Of a DNA stretch of 64,000 nt, positions 8,875 to 16,878 are shown in pieces. The position numbers and the translations under genes are program-made. Origin of the DNA: Frankia gtarii (GTDB taxonomy: Bacteria > Actinomycetota > Actinomycetes > Frankiales > Frankiaceae); assembly GCF_025403375.1 (NCBI RefSeq), contig NZ_JAMPTM010000005.1, forward strand, positions 1 through 64,000, read 5' to 3'. The notes below the pieces were generated by a model. It searched no databases. It had not been told where the DNA came from and saw nothing but the letters and a program-made list of their open reading frames with translations. The stretch's first letter is position 1. Each line of letters opens with the position of its first letter.

Positions 8875-9852
8875 ATGAAGATTGCCGTTACCGGTGGTTC
8901 GGGGTTCATCGGCAGCCACGTCGTGGACCGGCTCCTCGACGCCGGCCACGACGTCCTCTCCCTCGACGTCGACTCCCGGCTGAGCGACCCGCGGGCCACC
9001 AGCCGGCAGGTCGACGTGCTCGACCTGCCGGGGCTGACCGCGGCGCTGGCCGGGGTCGAGGCGGTTTTCCACGTCGCGGGGATGTCCAACGTCGACTTCG
9101 CCTATGCCGATCCGGCGCGCACGGTGCGCCTCAACGTCGAGGGCACCGGCAACGTCTGCGAGGCGGCCCGGCAGGCCGGGGTCGCCCGCGTGCTGTTCGC
9201 CAGCACCGTGTGGGTCTACGGCGCGGTCGGTGAGCGGGTGGATCCGGCGCCGCTCACCGAGGACGCCGAGATCACGCTCGGGCGTGCCGGCCACGTCTAC
9301 ACCTCGACGAAGCTCGCCGCCGAGCTGCTGCTGCACAGCTACCAGCAGACCTACGGGTTGCCCTTCACGATCCTGCGCTACGGCATCCCCTACGGCCCCG
9401 GCATGCGCGACGAACTGGTGCTGGCCCGGTTCGTCCGCAAGGCGCTCGACGGGGAGTCACTCACCGTCGCCGGTGACGGGCAGCAGTTCCGCAACTATGT
9501 GTTCGTCCGCGACCTCGCCGACGCCCACGTGCAGGCGCTGCGGCCCGAGGCGGAGAACGCCACCATCGCCCTGGAGGGCGCCGAGGCGGTCAGCGTGCTG
9601 GAGATGGCGCAGGCGGTGTGCCGCCACTTCCCCGGCACGGTGATCGAGCACGTGCCGGCCCGGCCGGGTGACTTCCGGGGCCGGGAGGTGTCGGCGCAGC
9701 GGGCGCTTGACCTGCTGGGCTGGCAGCCGACCACCCCGTTCACGGACGGGGTACGGCAGTACATCGAGTGGTACCTGGCAAACCGGCGGCCCCCGGCACA
9801 GGCCGTCCAGCCCGTCGACGACCTAGACGTCTCCGCGGCGTCCTCGGAGTAA
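8875..9852 (+). CDS. NAD-dependent epimerase/dehydratase (extended SDR)
   Basis: Extended short-chain dehydrogenase with the Rossmann motif TGGSGFIG at the N-terminus, the active-site pair in YTSTK, and substrate-domain features such as YGPGMRDE and NYVFVRDLADAH. Such enzymes epimerise or dehydrate nucleotide sugars. The aminotransferase stop is touched by a possible GTG start at 8869 (GTGA overlap), two codons upstream of this ATG, so translational coupling is likely whichever start is used. Its likely job is supplying the modified sugar for the glycosyltransferase that follows. Confidence 0.92.
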   Translation: MKIAVTGGSGFIGSHVVDRLLDAGHDVLSLDVDSRLSDPRATSRQVDVLDLPGLTAALAGVEAVFHVAGMSNVDFAYADPARTVRLNVEGTGNVCEAARQAGVARVLFASTVWVYGAVGERVDPAPLTEDAEITLGRAGHVYTSTKLAAELLLHSYQQTYGLPFTILRYGIPYGPGMRDELVLARFVRKALDGESLTVAGDGQQFRNYVFVRDLADAHVQALRPEAENATIALEGAEAVSVLEMAQAVCRHFPGTVIEHVPARPGDFRGREVSAQRALDLLGWQPTTPFTDGVRQYIEWYLANRRPPAQAVQPVDDLDVSAASSE

Positions 9853-9854
9853 CC

Positions 9855-11297
9855 ATGGCGCAGATCGGCGGTATCACGGTGAGCGGACCATCCGAAAACG
9901 GCGATCCGGCGGCGACCGCCGCCCTCCCGACCCGGCCCTCCGCGGAGGGCCGGCCGGCGAGGGTGGTGTCGGCTGCCGGGCGTCACGGTGACGACAAGGC
10001 GTCCGTCCGCGGCGGACCGGTGATCGACGGCCTCGCGGTGCAGGAGGCCGCGGCCACGGCCCTGCTCACCGGGGCCGGGGGTGGGCTTGCCCAGACACGG
10101 CCGCGGCCGGGCAGGTCGCCCGACGGCGTCGACGGGTTCGCCGCCGCCGCCGACACGGCGGACCTCGCCGGGGCCGCGGCGGAGCAGGCGTCGACCCGCC
10201 GCGGATCGGCGCTGCTGCTGTCCGGCTCGCTGGGTATGGGACACGACGTCATGGCCGAGGCGTGCGGGGCATCGCTGGCCCGGCGCGGGTTCACCGCCCG
10301 GACCGCCGACAGCCTGCGCATGCTCGGTGGGCGCAACGGCTCCCGCGGGGAGAAGGTCTTCCGCGGGATGATCGCGGTGCCGGGCCTCTACGACGCCGTG
10401 CACTTCTCTCAGATGCGCACCGGCGGCCGGCTGGCCCTGGCGATCGAGCGGGCGTCGAGTCGCTATGTCGTCCCGGCGTTGCGCGAGGAGCTCACCGAAC
10501 ACCCGACCGATCTCGTCATCTCCATCTTCGCCACCGGCGCCGCGGCGACCAGTCGGGTCAAGCCGGAGTTCCCCGGCCTGGTCACCGCGGTGTTCTCCAC
10601 CGACTGCTGCGTGCACCGGCTGTGGGTGCACGACAACACCGACCTTTACCTGGTCACCTCGCAGACCGCCGCCCGCTACGTGCGGCGGTTCGCACCCAAC
10701 GCGATGGTCTCGGTCGTGCCGACCCCGGTGCGCGAGCCGTTCTACGACCCGCCGAGCCAGGAGGAGGCGCGCGCGGCGCTCGGCATCCCGGCCGACGCCC
10801 CGTGCGTGCTGCTGATGTCCGGCTCCTGGGGGCTCGGGCCACTGGTCGAGGGCGCCGCGGCGATGGCGGCGGCGGGAATCTACGTGCTCGCGGTGGCCGG
10901 GCGGAACAAGCCGCTGGCGGCGCGGCTGACCGCCCTGTCCGAGCGGCAGCACAAGGTCATCCCGTTCGGCTTCACCGATCGCATCCCGGCGTTGATGGCC
11001 GCCAGCGACCTGGTCGTCACCTCCTCCGGGGACACGTGCAGCGAGGCGCGGGTGATCGGCCGGGATCTGCTGCTCATCGACGTCGTGCCGGGGCATGGCC
11101 GGGACAACCTGCAGAAGGAGCTCGAACGCGGACATGCCGAGGTCACCAACACCGATCCGGTGTCGCTGACCCGCTCCGCGCTCGCCTGCCTCGACCGGGT
11201 TAAGCCCCCCTCGGACCGGGTGGCGATCGGGCCGCAGGCGTGGGAGCAGGCGTTCGGCTCCGCCCTCGCGCAGATCGGTTTCGGTACCCACTGGTGA
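9855..11297 (+). CDS. MGDG-synthase/GT28-like glycosyltransferase
   Basis: Residues 1-115 are a disordered Ala/Gly/Arg-rich leader. The enzyme proper begins with a hydrophobic strand and SGSLGMGHDVMAEACGASL, the G-x-GH sugar-acceptor loop of the MGDG synthase N-domain. The C-domain has LLMSGSWGLGPLVEG, VIPFGFTDRIPALMAASDL and a donor-site SSGDTCSEAR segment, as in the MurG/GT28 fold. It starts 2 bases after the epimerase stop. Relatives add hexoses to diacylglycerol or lipid carriers, so a lipid acceptor is likely, but neither donor nor acceptor is known. Confidence 0.85.
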   Translation: MAQIGGITVSGPSENGDPAATAALPTRPSAEGRPARVVSAAGRHGDDKASVRGGPVIDGLAVQEAAATALLTGAGGGLAQTRPRPGRSPDGVDGFAAAADTADLAGAAAEQASTRRGSALLLSGSLGMGHDVMAEACGASLARRGFTARTADSLRMLGGRNGSRGEKVFRGMIAVPGLYDAVHFSQMRTGGRLALAIERASSRYVVPALREELTEHPTDLVISIFATGAAATSRVKPEFPGLVTAVFSTDCCVHRLWVHDNTDLYLVTSQTAARYVRRFAPNAMVSVVPTPVREPFYDPPSQEEARAALGIPADAPCVLLMSGSWGLGPLVEGAAAMAAAGIYVLAVAGRNKPLAARLTALSERQHKVIPFGFTDRIPALMAASDLVVTSSGDTCSEARVIGRDLLLIDVVPGHGRDNLQKELERGHAEVTNTDPVSLTRSALACLDRVKPPSDRVAIGPQAWEQAFGSALAQIGFGTHW

Positions 11298-11337
11298 GAC
11301 GCGTCGGTGGTGAACCCGTGAGCGGGATGGCGCGCGG

Positions 11338-12447
11338 ATGAGCAAGGCGCTGGCACTCGGCCTTCCCACCGCGATGGTGTCGGCCGCCCTCTACGGGGTC
11401 GCCCCACTGGTGCAGGCACGGGCCGCCCGGCGGGAGGAGGAGAGCTCCGGCCTGGGCCTGGGCCTGCTGGCCCGGTTGGTGCTGCGCCCGCTGTGGCTGC
11501 TCGGGCTCGCCGTCGAGGCGGCCTCGTTCCTGCTGGAGGTCTACGCCCTGTCGGTCGCGCCGGTGGCGATGGTCGCCCCGGTGATGGCCCTCGACATGAT
11601 CGTATTTACATTACTGGCCCAGCGGGTGCTCGGTGAGCGGATCAGCCTGACGGGCTGGCTGGGCGTCGGCTCGATGGTCGCCGGGGTCGGCCTGCTCGCC
11701 TACGCCTTCGCCCGGCGCGCCGAGGTCGGCGCCGCGGCCAGCACGGACGTCCTGCTCGCCTTCCTCGTCCTGGGCCTGATCTTCGCGCTGGTGTGCGCGT
11801 TCTTCGCGAACGTCGCCGCCGCCCGGCACATGATCGCCGGGGCGGCGTTCGGGTTCGGCGCGGCCGCCGGCGTCTGCTACGCAATCGCCACCCTCGCGAC
11901 CCGGCAGATCGGCCTGGCGGTCAACGACCGTCGGGACGGCCAGTCCGCGCTCGCCGACCTGCTCACCACGCCGACGCCGTACGTCCTGGTGCTGTTCTCC
12001 GTGCTGGCGCTCGGCCTTCAGCAGCGCGGCCTGCAGGGCCGGGCCGCGGTGATCGCTTTCCCGGTGACGAGCGGCGTGTCCGCCTTCCTGCCGGTGACCC
12101 TGGGCCTGACGCTGTTCGGTGAGCCGGCCCCGGACGGTGCCCAGCGGGTGGCGTTCGTCGTCGCGATGGTGATGGTGGCCGCCGGCATCGCCGCCCTCGG
12201 GCGCGACCGAATGGCGGCGAATCGTTCCGTGGACGAGCTGGAGGGCGCGGCGAGCCCCGCCGACAGGCCGGATTCCGACAGACCGGACTCCGAGCGGCCG
12301 GACTCCGAGCGGCCGGATTTCGGGCGGCCGGATTTCGGGCGGCCGGACTCCGACCTCGGACAGCTGCCGCACCACGGTGACGACTCGTGGAATCCGCCGG
12401 GCCGGGCAGATGGTGGGCAGAGCGCCGCGCTGCGGGAACTCGGCTGA
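11338..12447 (+). CDS. EamA/DMT-type multi-spanning membrane protein
   Basis: Nine or ten membrane helices fill residues 5-290, arranged as two similar halves, with the small-residue-rich EamA pattern (APVMALDMIVFTLLAQRVLGE in the first half, FPVTSGVSAFLPVTLGL in the second). The C-terminal 80 residues are soluble and contain six RPDS/RPDF repeats. It ends the sugar operon, 40 bases after the glycosyltransferase. By position it may export or flip the product, though many DMT proteins carry small metabolites. The pentapeptide repeat is unusual for a transporter tail. Confidence 0.82.
   Translation: MSKALALGLPTAMVSAALYGVAPLVQARAARREEESSGLGLGLLARLVLRPLWLLGLAVEAASFLLEVYALSVAPVAMVAPVMALDMIVFTLLAQRVLGERISLTGWLGVGSMVAGVGLLAYAFARRAEVGAAASTDVLLAFLVLGLIFALVCAFFANVAAARHMIAGAAFGFGAAAGVCYAIATLATRQIGLAVNDRRDGQSALADLLTTPTPYVLVLFSVLALGLQQRGLQGRAAVIAFPVTSGVSAFLPVTLGLTLFGEPAPDGAQRVAFVVAMVMVAAGIAALGRDRMAANRSVDELEGAASPADRPDSDRPDSERPDSERPDFGRPDFGRPDSDLGQLPHHGDDSWNPPGRADGGQSAALRELG
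12265..12354 (+). repeat. 15-bp coding tandem repeat, six units
   Basis: Six units of the type CGGCCGGACTCCGAG encode (R-P-D-S/F-x)6 in the cytosolic tail of the EamA-like protein. Units differ mainly in codons 4 and 5. Confidence 0.88.
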
Positions 12448-12649
12448 TCCGGGTGTGCGCTCGGACCGGGCGACGAATCGTCACCAAGGACGCGGACCGG
12501 CACGGTCGTTAACCCGGACGGCATGCTTCAAAACTTATAGTGATGCCGCATGTGCTTTCGGTGAGATAGTCGAGGTGGCCGGCCGCCCGGGTTCACCCCC
12601 CGATCGCCCGGGCGCCCGGCCGCCTTCCGCCCGAGGTCACCCCGCCCGC

Positions 12650-13411
12650 TCAGGGTAGCCGCGGGACGGGTCGGAGCATCGCGGGATGCAGCACCGGGGC
12701 GTCGCCCCGTCGGTACAGCTCCGCGGGCCGCCCCCCGTCCCGGGTCGTGAAACGTCCGGTCGGGACGAGGAAGCCCGCCGTCCCGGTCACCTTGCGGTGG
12801 AAGTTGCGGGGGTCCAGCCGCGCACCCCAGACCAGCTCGTAGATGCGGCGTAGCTCCGCCACCGTGAACTCGGGCTCGCAGAACGCCGTCGCCGCCGCGC
12901 TGTATTCGATCTTGGACCGAGCGCGCTCGAGCCCGTCCGCGAGAATCGTCGCGTGGTCGAAGGCCAGTCCGGGACCGTCGTCGGCGGTCGCGACGGGGCC
13001 CCAGTAGCTCGCGGCGGCGTCCGTGCCGGCGATCGGCGTACGCGACTGCGGCGCGAGTGCCAGGAAGGCCACAGTGACGACCCGCCCGCGGGGATCGCGC
13101 TGCGGCGCGCCGTAGGTCGCCAGCTGCTCGAGGTGTGCCGGCGGGTGACGCAGCCCGGTCTCCTCCGCGAGCTCGCGCACGGCCGCCTCGGCGAGATCCT
13201 CCCCCGGTCGGACGAAGCCGCCCGGCAGGGCCGGGCGGTCCAGGAAGGGCTCGATGCCACGGCGCACCAGCAGCACCTGAAGCCGCTCCTCGCGGACCGT
13301 GAGCAGGACCAGATCGACGCTGAGCGCGACCGTCACGAGGTCCGGCGGCAGTGCTGCGCCGCCGTCGGGGTGGGCGGTCGTGTCGGGAGGCGGCTCAAGC
13401 GGAGGCGGCAT
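12650..13411 (-). CDS. Nudix hydrolase with C-terminal winged helix (NrtR-type regulator)
   Basis: Residues 25-150 form a Nudix domain with an intact box, matching G-x5-E-x7-REL-x-EE-x-G in GFVRPGEDLAEAAV plus RELAEETGL. Residues 160-235 match the NrtR winged helix (FTVAELRRIYELVWG, DPRNFHRKV). NrtR proteins bind ADP-ribose and repress NAD-related genes. Many have a dead Nudix box, whereas this one looks catalytically complete, so it could be both ADP-ribose pyrophosphatase and repressor. It is divergent from an SPFH gene and a NAD-kinase-like gene, with two palindromes between, which supports a regulatory role. Confidence 0.88.
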   Translation of the reverse strand: MPPPLEPPPDTTAHPDGGAALPPDLVTVALSVDLVLLTVREERLQVLLVRRGIEPFLDRPALPGGFVRPGEDLAEAAVRELAEETGLRHPPAHLEQLATYGAPQRDPRGRVVTVAFLALAPQSRTPIAGTDAAASYWGPVATADDGPGLAFDHATILADGLERARSKIEYSAAATAFCEPEFTVAELRRIYELVWGARLDPRNFHRKVTGTAGFLVPTGRFTTRDGGRPAELYRRGDAPVLHPAMLRPVPRLP

Positions 13412-13424
13412 GGGGGAACCATAC

Positions 13425-13439
13425 TCGTCAGATTGACGA
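13425..13439. promoter_or_regulatory. Operator candidate 1, TCGTC-N5-GACGA
   Basis: Palindrome TCGTC-N5-GACGA with one more base pair inside each arm (TCGTCA/TGACGA). It lies 14 bases upstream of the Nudix regulator start, where binding would autorepress. Confidence 0.65.
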
Positions 13440-13458
13440 AAACCTCCGTCCCGGTTTA

Positions 13459-13473
13459 TCGTCGGTTCGACGA
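13459..13473. promoter_or_regulatory. Operator candidate 2, TCGTC-N5-GACGA
   Basis: Same half-sites and spacing as the site at 13425, displaced by 34 bp. Its palindrome extends outward to 9-bp arms (TTTATCGTC/GACGATAAA, 13455-13477). It ends 14 bases upstream of the SPFH start codon. Confidence 0.72.
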
Positions 13474-13491
13474 TAAAGAGAGGGCGTTCTC

Positions 13492-14532
13492 ATGGCGGAC
13501 ATCAGCAAGGTCCCGTTCCTATGCCACCTGCGGGGCACCCCCACCGGGTACATCCGCCACCAGCGCGGCGCGGCCGTCGCCCACGAGGGCGTCGGCCTGG
13601 TCTTCTGGTACCGGCCGCGCACGGCGGTGATCAGCGAGGTGCCGGTCGACGACCGGGAGCTGGCGGTGCTCTTCCACGCGCGGACCGCCGACTTCCAGGA
13701 CGTCGCGGTGCAGGCCACCGTCACCTACCGGATCGCCGACCCGGTGCTGGCCGCCACCCGTCTCGACTTCGGCATCGACCCCGAGCTCGGCACCTGGCGG
13801 GAAAAGCCCCTCGACCAGCTCGCTGGGATGATCAACGAGTCCGCCCAGGAGTACGCCTCGGACCTGCTCGCCCGCACGTCGCTCACCACCGCCCTCGCGG
13901 AGGGGGTGCCGGTCATCCGGGAGCGGGTGACCGATGGTTTGCGCGGGGACGCCCGCCTGATCCAGACGGGGGTGAATGTGGTCGGGGTCCGGGTGGTCGC
14001 CGTCCGCCCGGCGCCGGACGTGGAGAAGGCGCTGCGCACGCCCACCCGTGAACAGATCCAGACCGAAGCCGACCGGGCCACCTACGGTCGCCGCGCGCTC
14101 GCGGTCGAACAGGAGCGGCGCATCGCCGAGAACGAGCTGCAAAGCAAGATCGAACTGGCCGTGCGTGCGGAGCGGCTCGTGACCCAGGAGGGCGCCAACG
14201 AGCAACGCCGGATGACAGAGCAGGCTGCGGCGGCCCGCATCGCCGCCGCAGCGGAGGCGGAGCGGGCCGAGACGGCCGCCCGCTCGCAGGCCGAGAAGGT
14301 CCGGGTGGAGGCGGCGGCGCGGGCCGAGGCCGTGCGCCTGGTCGGGCAGGCCGAGGCCGAGGCCGAGGCGGCCCGGGTCGCCTCGGTCACCGGCCTGGAC
14401 ACGTCGGCGATGGTCGCGCTCGCCGTGCGCGACCTCGCCGACCATCTGCCCGCGATCGGGGCGCTCACCATCACTCCCGACGTGGTCACCGAGACGGTCG
14501 CCCGGTTCGTCCGCGCCGGCACTCCCCGGTGA
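13492..14532 (+). CDS. SPFH (band 7/stomatin-like) domain protein
   Basis: A 346-residue SPFH protein. The N-terminal 40 residues lack a clear membrane helix. The band-7 core includes [17 protein letters not shown] and [21 protein letters not shown]. Residues 190-310 form the expected Ala/Glu/Arg-rich coiled coil ([33 protein letters not shown]). A purine-rich AGAGAGGG site precedes the ATG. The next gene overlaps it by GTGA. SPFH proteins oligomerise into membrane rings; here the association with a NAD-kinase-like partner and a Nudix regulator suggests a NAD(P)- or ADP-ribose-linked role, which is inference. Confidence 0.88.
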   Translation: MADISKVPFLCHLRGTPTGYIRHQRGAAVAHEGVGLVFWYRPRTAVISEVPVDDRELAVLFHARTADFQDVAVQATVTYRIADPVLAATRLDFGIDPELGTWREKPLDQLAGMINESAQEYASDLLARTSLTTALAEGVPVIRERVTDGLRGDARLIQTGVNVVGVRVVAVRPAPDVEKALRTPTREQIQTEADRATYGRRALAVEQERRIAENELQSKIELAVRAERLVTQEGANEQRRMTEQAAAARIAAAAEAERAETAARSQAEKVRVEAAARAEAVRLVGQAEAEAEAARVASVTGLDTSAMVALAVRDLADHLPAIGALTITPDVVTETVARFVRAGTPR

Positions 14533-15455
14533 CCCTCGCCCCGCGCGCGGTGCTCGTGCACCGGCGTACCGAGTACGCCGAGCTGCTCGACCGGCACGGC
14601 ACCCGCGGCCAGGCCGTGTTCTTCCTGGTCTCCCGCGGGCGGGAGCTCGCCGAGGTGCAGGCCGCCCACGACGCCGCCGAGGCGGCCCGCCGGGCGGTCG
14701 CCGCGGCGATCCCGCCGCACTGGCGCCGCGGCGAGGTGGAGCGGACCGATCTCGACCGGTTTCTGTTCGCCCCGGACGACGTGGTCGTCTGCGTCGGGCA
14801 GGACGGGCTCGTCGCGAACGTCGCGAAGTACCTCGACGGGCAGCTCGTCCTGGGGATCAACGCCCAACCCGCCCGTACGCCGGGTGTCCTGGTCCGGCAC
14901 GCCCCGGGCGAGGCCGCCGCCCTGCTGCGCACCGTCGACGGATCGCCGGCGGACGCCGCCCGGGGGCTCGGTCGCCTGCTACAGGAGCTGACCATGGTCG
15001 AGGCCCGCTCCGACGACGGCCAGCGCATCGTCGCTCTCAACGAGGTCTACGTCGGCGATCCCGGACATCAGACCGCCCGGTACCGGCTGCGGGTGCCCGC
15101 CGACGGGGGCGCCCCGGTAAGCGAGCGGCAGGCGTCGTCCGGGCTGCTGGTCGGCACCGGCACCGGCGCGACGGGGTGGTGCCGGTCGGTCTGGGCGCAG
15201 CGGCGCAGCGAGCTTTCGCTGCCGGCGCCGACCGTCGGCGCGCTGGCCTGGTTCGTCCGGGAGGCGTGGCCGTCGCCGGCCACGGGCACCGCTTGCACCG
15301 AGGGCAGCCTCACCGGGCCGGCGCGACTTGAAATCCTGGTGGAGGCGGATCGGATGGTCGTGTTCGGCGACGGCATCGAGGCGGATGCGATCGAGTTGTC
15401 CTGGGGGCAACAACTCACCGTCGGCGTGGCCGACCGCCGCCTGCGTCTCGCCTGA
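14529..15455 (+). CDS. Divergent NAD-kinase-like protein
   Basis: Recognisable NAD kinase plan: a strand followed by [18 protein letters not shown] (position of GGDGT), [11 protein letters not shown] (position of GxN), LNEVYVGD (the NE motif) and [14 protein letters not shown] (position of the TGSTAY motif). The catalytic Asp of GGDG is kept, but the first Gly-Gly is Gly-Gln and the following Thr is Leu, so phosphotransfer may be altered or lost. It overlaps the SPFH stop by four bases and is almost certainly co-translated with it. It could be a NAD(H) sensor, a kinase with a new substrate, or a true NAD kinase. Confidence 0.75.
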   Translation: MTLAPRAVLVHRRTEYAELLDRHGTRGQAVFFLVSRGRELAEVQAAHDAAEAARRAVAAAIPPHWRRGEVERTDLDRFLFAPDDVVVCVGQDGLVANVAKYLDGQLVLGINAQPARTPGVLVRHAPGEAAALLRTVDGSPADAARGLGRLLQELTMVEARSDDGQRIVALNEVYVGDPGHQTARYRLRVPADGGAPVSERQASSGLLVGTGTGATGWCRSVWAQRRSELSLPAPTVGALAWFVREAWPSPATGTACTEGSLTGPARLEILVEADRMVVFGDGIEADAIELSWGQQLTVGVADRRLRLA

Positions 15456-15606
15456 CACGCGCCGACGGCGGGGGGACGAGGTCAGCTGCGACGGCGAGCC
15501 CGGCGGCCGGGCCGGGAGGTCCAGGGGCGGCCTGGCCGGCGCAGCGCGCCGGTAGCGGACGGGCCGGCTGGCGGCCGGCGCCGCCCGCCTGGCCTGAGCC
15601 GGCCCA

Positions 15607-15765
15607 TCACACTCCGAAGCGTTCGAGGGCCTTGCGGACCCGGAGGTTCGCCTGCGCGAAGGAGATCTTCCCGTCCACATACGCCGACAGGGCCGCGCGT
15701 CGAACACGTTCGACGCGCTGATCTTTCATCGGGGTGTTGAGCAGGTTGGTCGTGGCGGTGGCCAC
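15607..15765 (-). CDS. Small hypothetical protein, 52 aa
   Basis: A GTG-start ORF with a very strong GGAGGTGAT site six bases upstream. The product is basic and mostly helical, ending in ISFAQANLRVRKALERFGV. The strong ribosome-binding site and a non-shadow amino-acid composition support a real gene. An internal Met at residue 13 is an alternative start. No family recognised. The helix could be a small nucleic-acid-binding or structural peptide, which is only a guess. Confidence 0.55.
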   Translation of the reverse strand: MATATTNLLNTPMKDQRVERVRRAALSAYVDGKISFAQANLRVRKALERFGV

Positions 15766-16635
15766 GGCAATCACCTCCCAGTGGCAGGGGAACAGGATGG
15801 TGGGAGTGCGTATCGATCCGGGTCCGCGACGCCCGCAAGGCCCCGGTGGCGTCGGGGACGTCGACGCTCGGCGGATCCAGATGCGGACCGACCGTGATCA
15901 GATTCGAGGGAGTGCCCGGCACGTGGGCGGATGTGCCGTCCGCAGCTAGGACGGCGACGGGATGGCGGCCCCGCCGGCCACCGGTCCCGTTTGATGCCGG
16001 CCCGCAGCCGGCAGGAGACACAGCGCGGCTACGAGGTTCGTGGCCGTACGCGCGACGTGGTGGACCCCGGGACCGAGCGCCTGCGGCGACACGGCCACCC
16101 CGACCGTGACGTCGCGGCGCCGCATGCGGGTAGCCGTACAGTCAGAAATGATCACAACGACTGCCCTCCTCCGCGTTGGGCGGGCATTCGGAGCCCGCGT
16201 GGCCCGTCCAGCGGGCGAAGGTGGCCGAGCGTTGTCCCATGCCGCCACGGCGCCGGGAGCGTCCGGTCCGCCGGCCCACCCTGCGCGATGGGCGGCGCGG
16301 ACGTCGTGCCCCGGAAATGCCACGACCACAACGGGACGAACACTTGAACAACGAGGACCGACTGAACATCTACAAGAGTGCGCGACCGGGAGGCGTTGCG
16401 CAAGAGCCAACCGGCATGTGGTGCGGCGGCCACGGCACCGTCCGAAGAGGAACCTCGGCCCGGTCGGGACGGGAACGCCGACGTTGATCGGCTCGTTCCG
16501 GCACCGTGATCGGCGGATCTTCCCGGCCCTGGTCCGGTCCGGTCGCATCCGGTAGAGGCGTCCGGGTCGGACCAGGGCGATGCCGGGCGCGGCCGGCAGG
16601 CTCGAGGCAGGCCGGTTCGCCAGGCCGGGCGTGGG
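15766..16635. other. 870 bp with at most one weak small ORF
   Basis: Apart from the weak ORF at 15946-16155 (separate entry) no frame has convincing protein character, and no RNA gene or strong hairpin stands out. DUF397 ends on the right side of this gap. Confidence 0.5.
15946..16155 (-). CDS. Possible small protein, 69 aa
   Basis: GTG start preceded by GGAGGAGGG eight bases away. The product begins MIISDCTATRMRRRDVTVGV and has a short hydrophobic stretch (NLVAALCLLPAAG). The site upstream is the main support; codon bias is weak, so this may not be expressed. Confidence 0.3.
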   Translation of the reverse strand: MIISDCTATRMRRRDVTVGVAVSPQALGPGVHHVARTATNLVAALCLLPAAGRHQTGPVAGGAAIPSPS

Positions 16636-16878
16636 TCAGGCCTGGTGGACCCTGGTCCGGTCGAACTCGCCGTCCCGCGCGCCGGCCAGGAAGGCGTCCC
16701 ACTCGGCGGCCGAGAAGGCAAGCATGGGGCCGCGCGGGTTCTTCGAGTCACGCACCGCGATGCCCTCGCTCAAGGGAGCGATCTCCACGCACATGCCACC
16801 CGCTCCGTTGCTGTAGCTGCTCTTGCGCCAGGCCAGCTCGGAGGTTCCGCCCAGATCGGGCTTCGCAAATCTGGTCAT
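16636..16878 (-). CDS. DUF397 domain-containing protein
   Basis: An 80-residue DUF397 protein with the usual landmarks: LAWRKSSYSNGAGGMCVEIA, AVRDSKNPRGP and FSAAEWDAFLAGARDGEFD. It overlaps the XRE regulator stop by ATGA and has its own AAAGGA site within that gene. DUF397 proteins are the small partners of DUF5753-type XRE regulators (as in the Streptomyces bldB/whiJ neighbourhoods) and are thought to modulate their DNA binding, in an antitoxin-like or developmental role. Confidence 0.93.
   Translation of the reverse strand: MTRFAKPDLGGTSELAWRKSSYSNGAGGMCVEIAPLSEGIAVRDSKNPRGPMLAFSAAEWDAFLAGARDGEFDRTRVHQA

Noticed and set aside
9495-11369. Minus-strand ORF of 624 codons
   Set aside because: Lies opposite the epimerase and glycosyltransferase genes, which have clear motifs. 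This frame has none.
12265-12354. Possible CRISPR or minisatellite
   Set aside because: Six 15-bp units without spacers, in frame at the end of a coding region.
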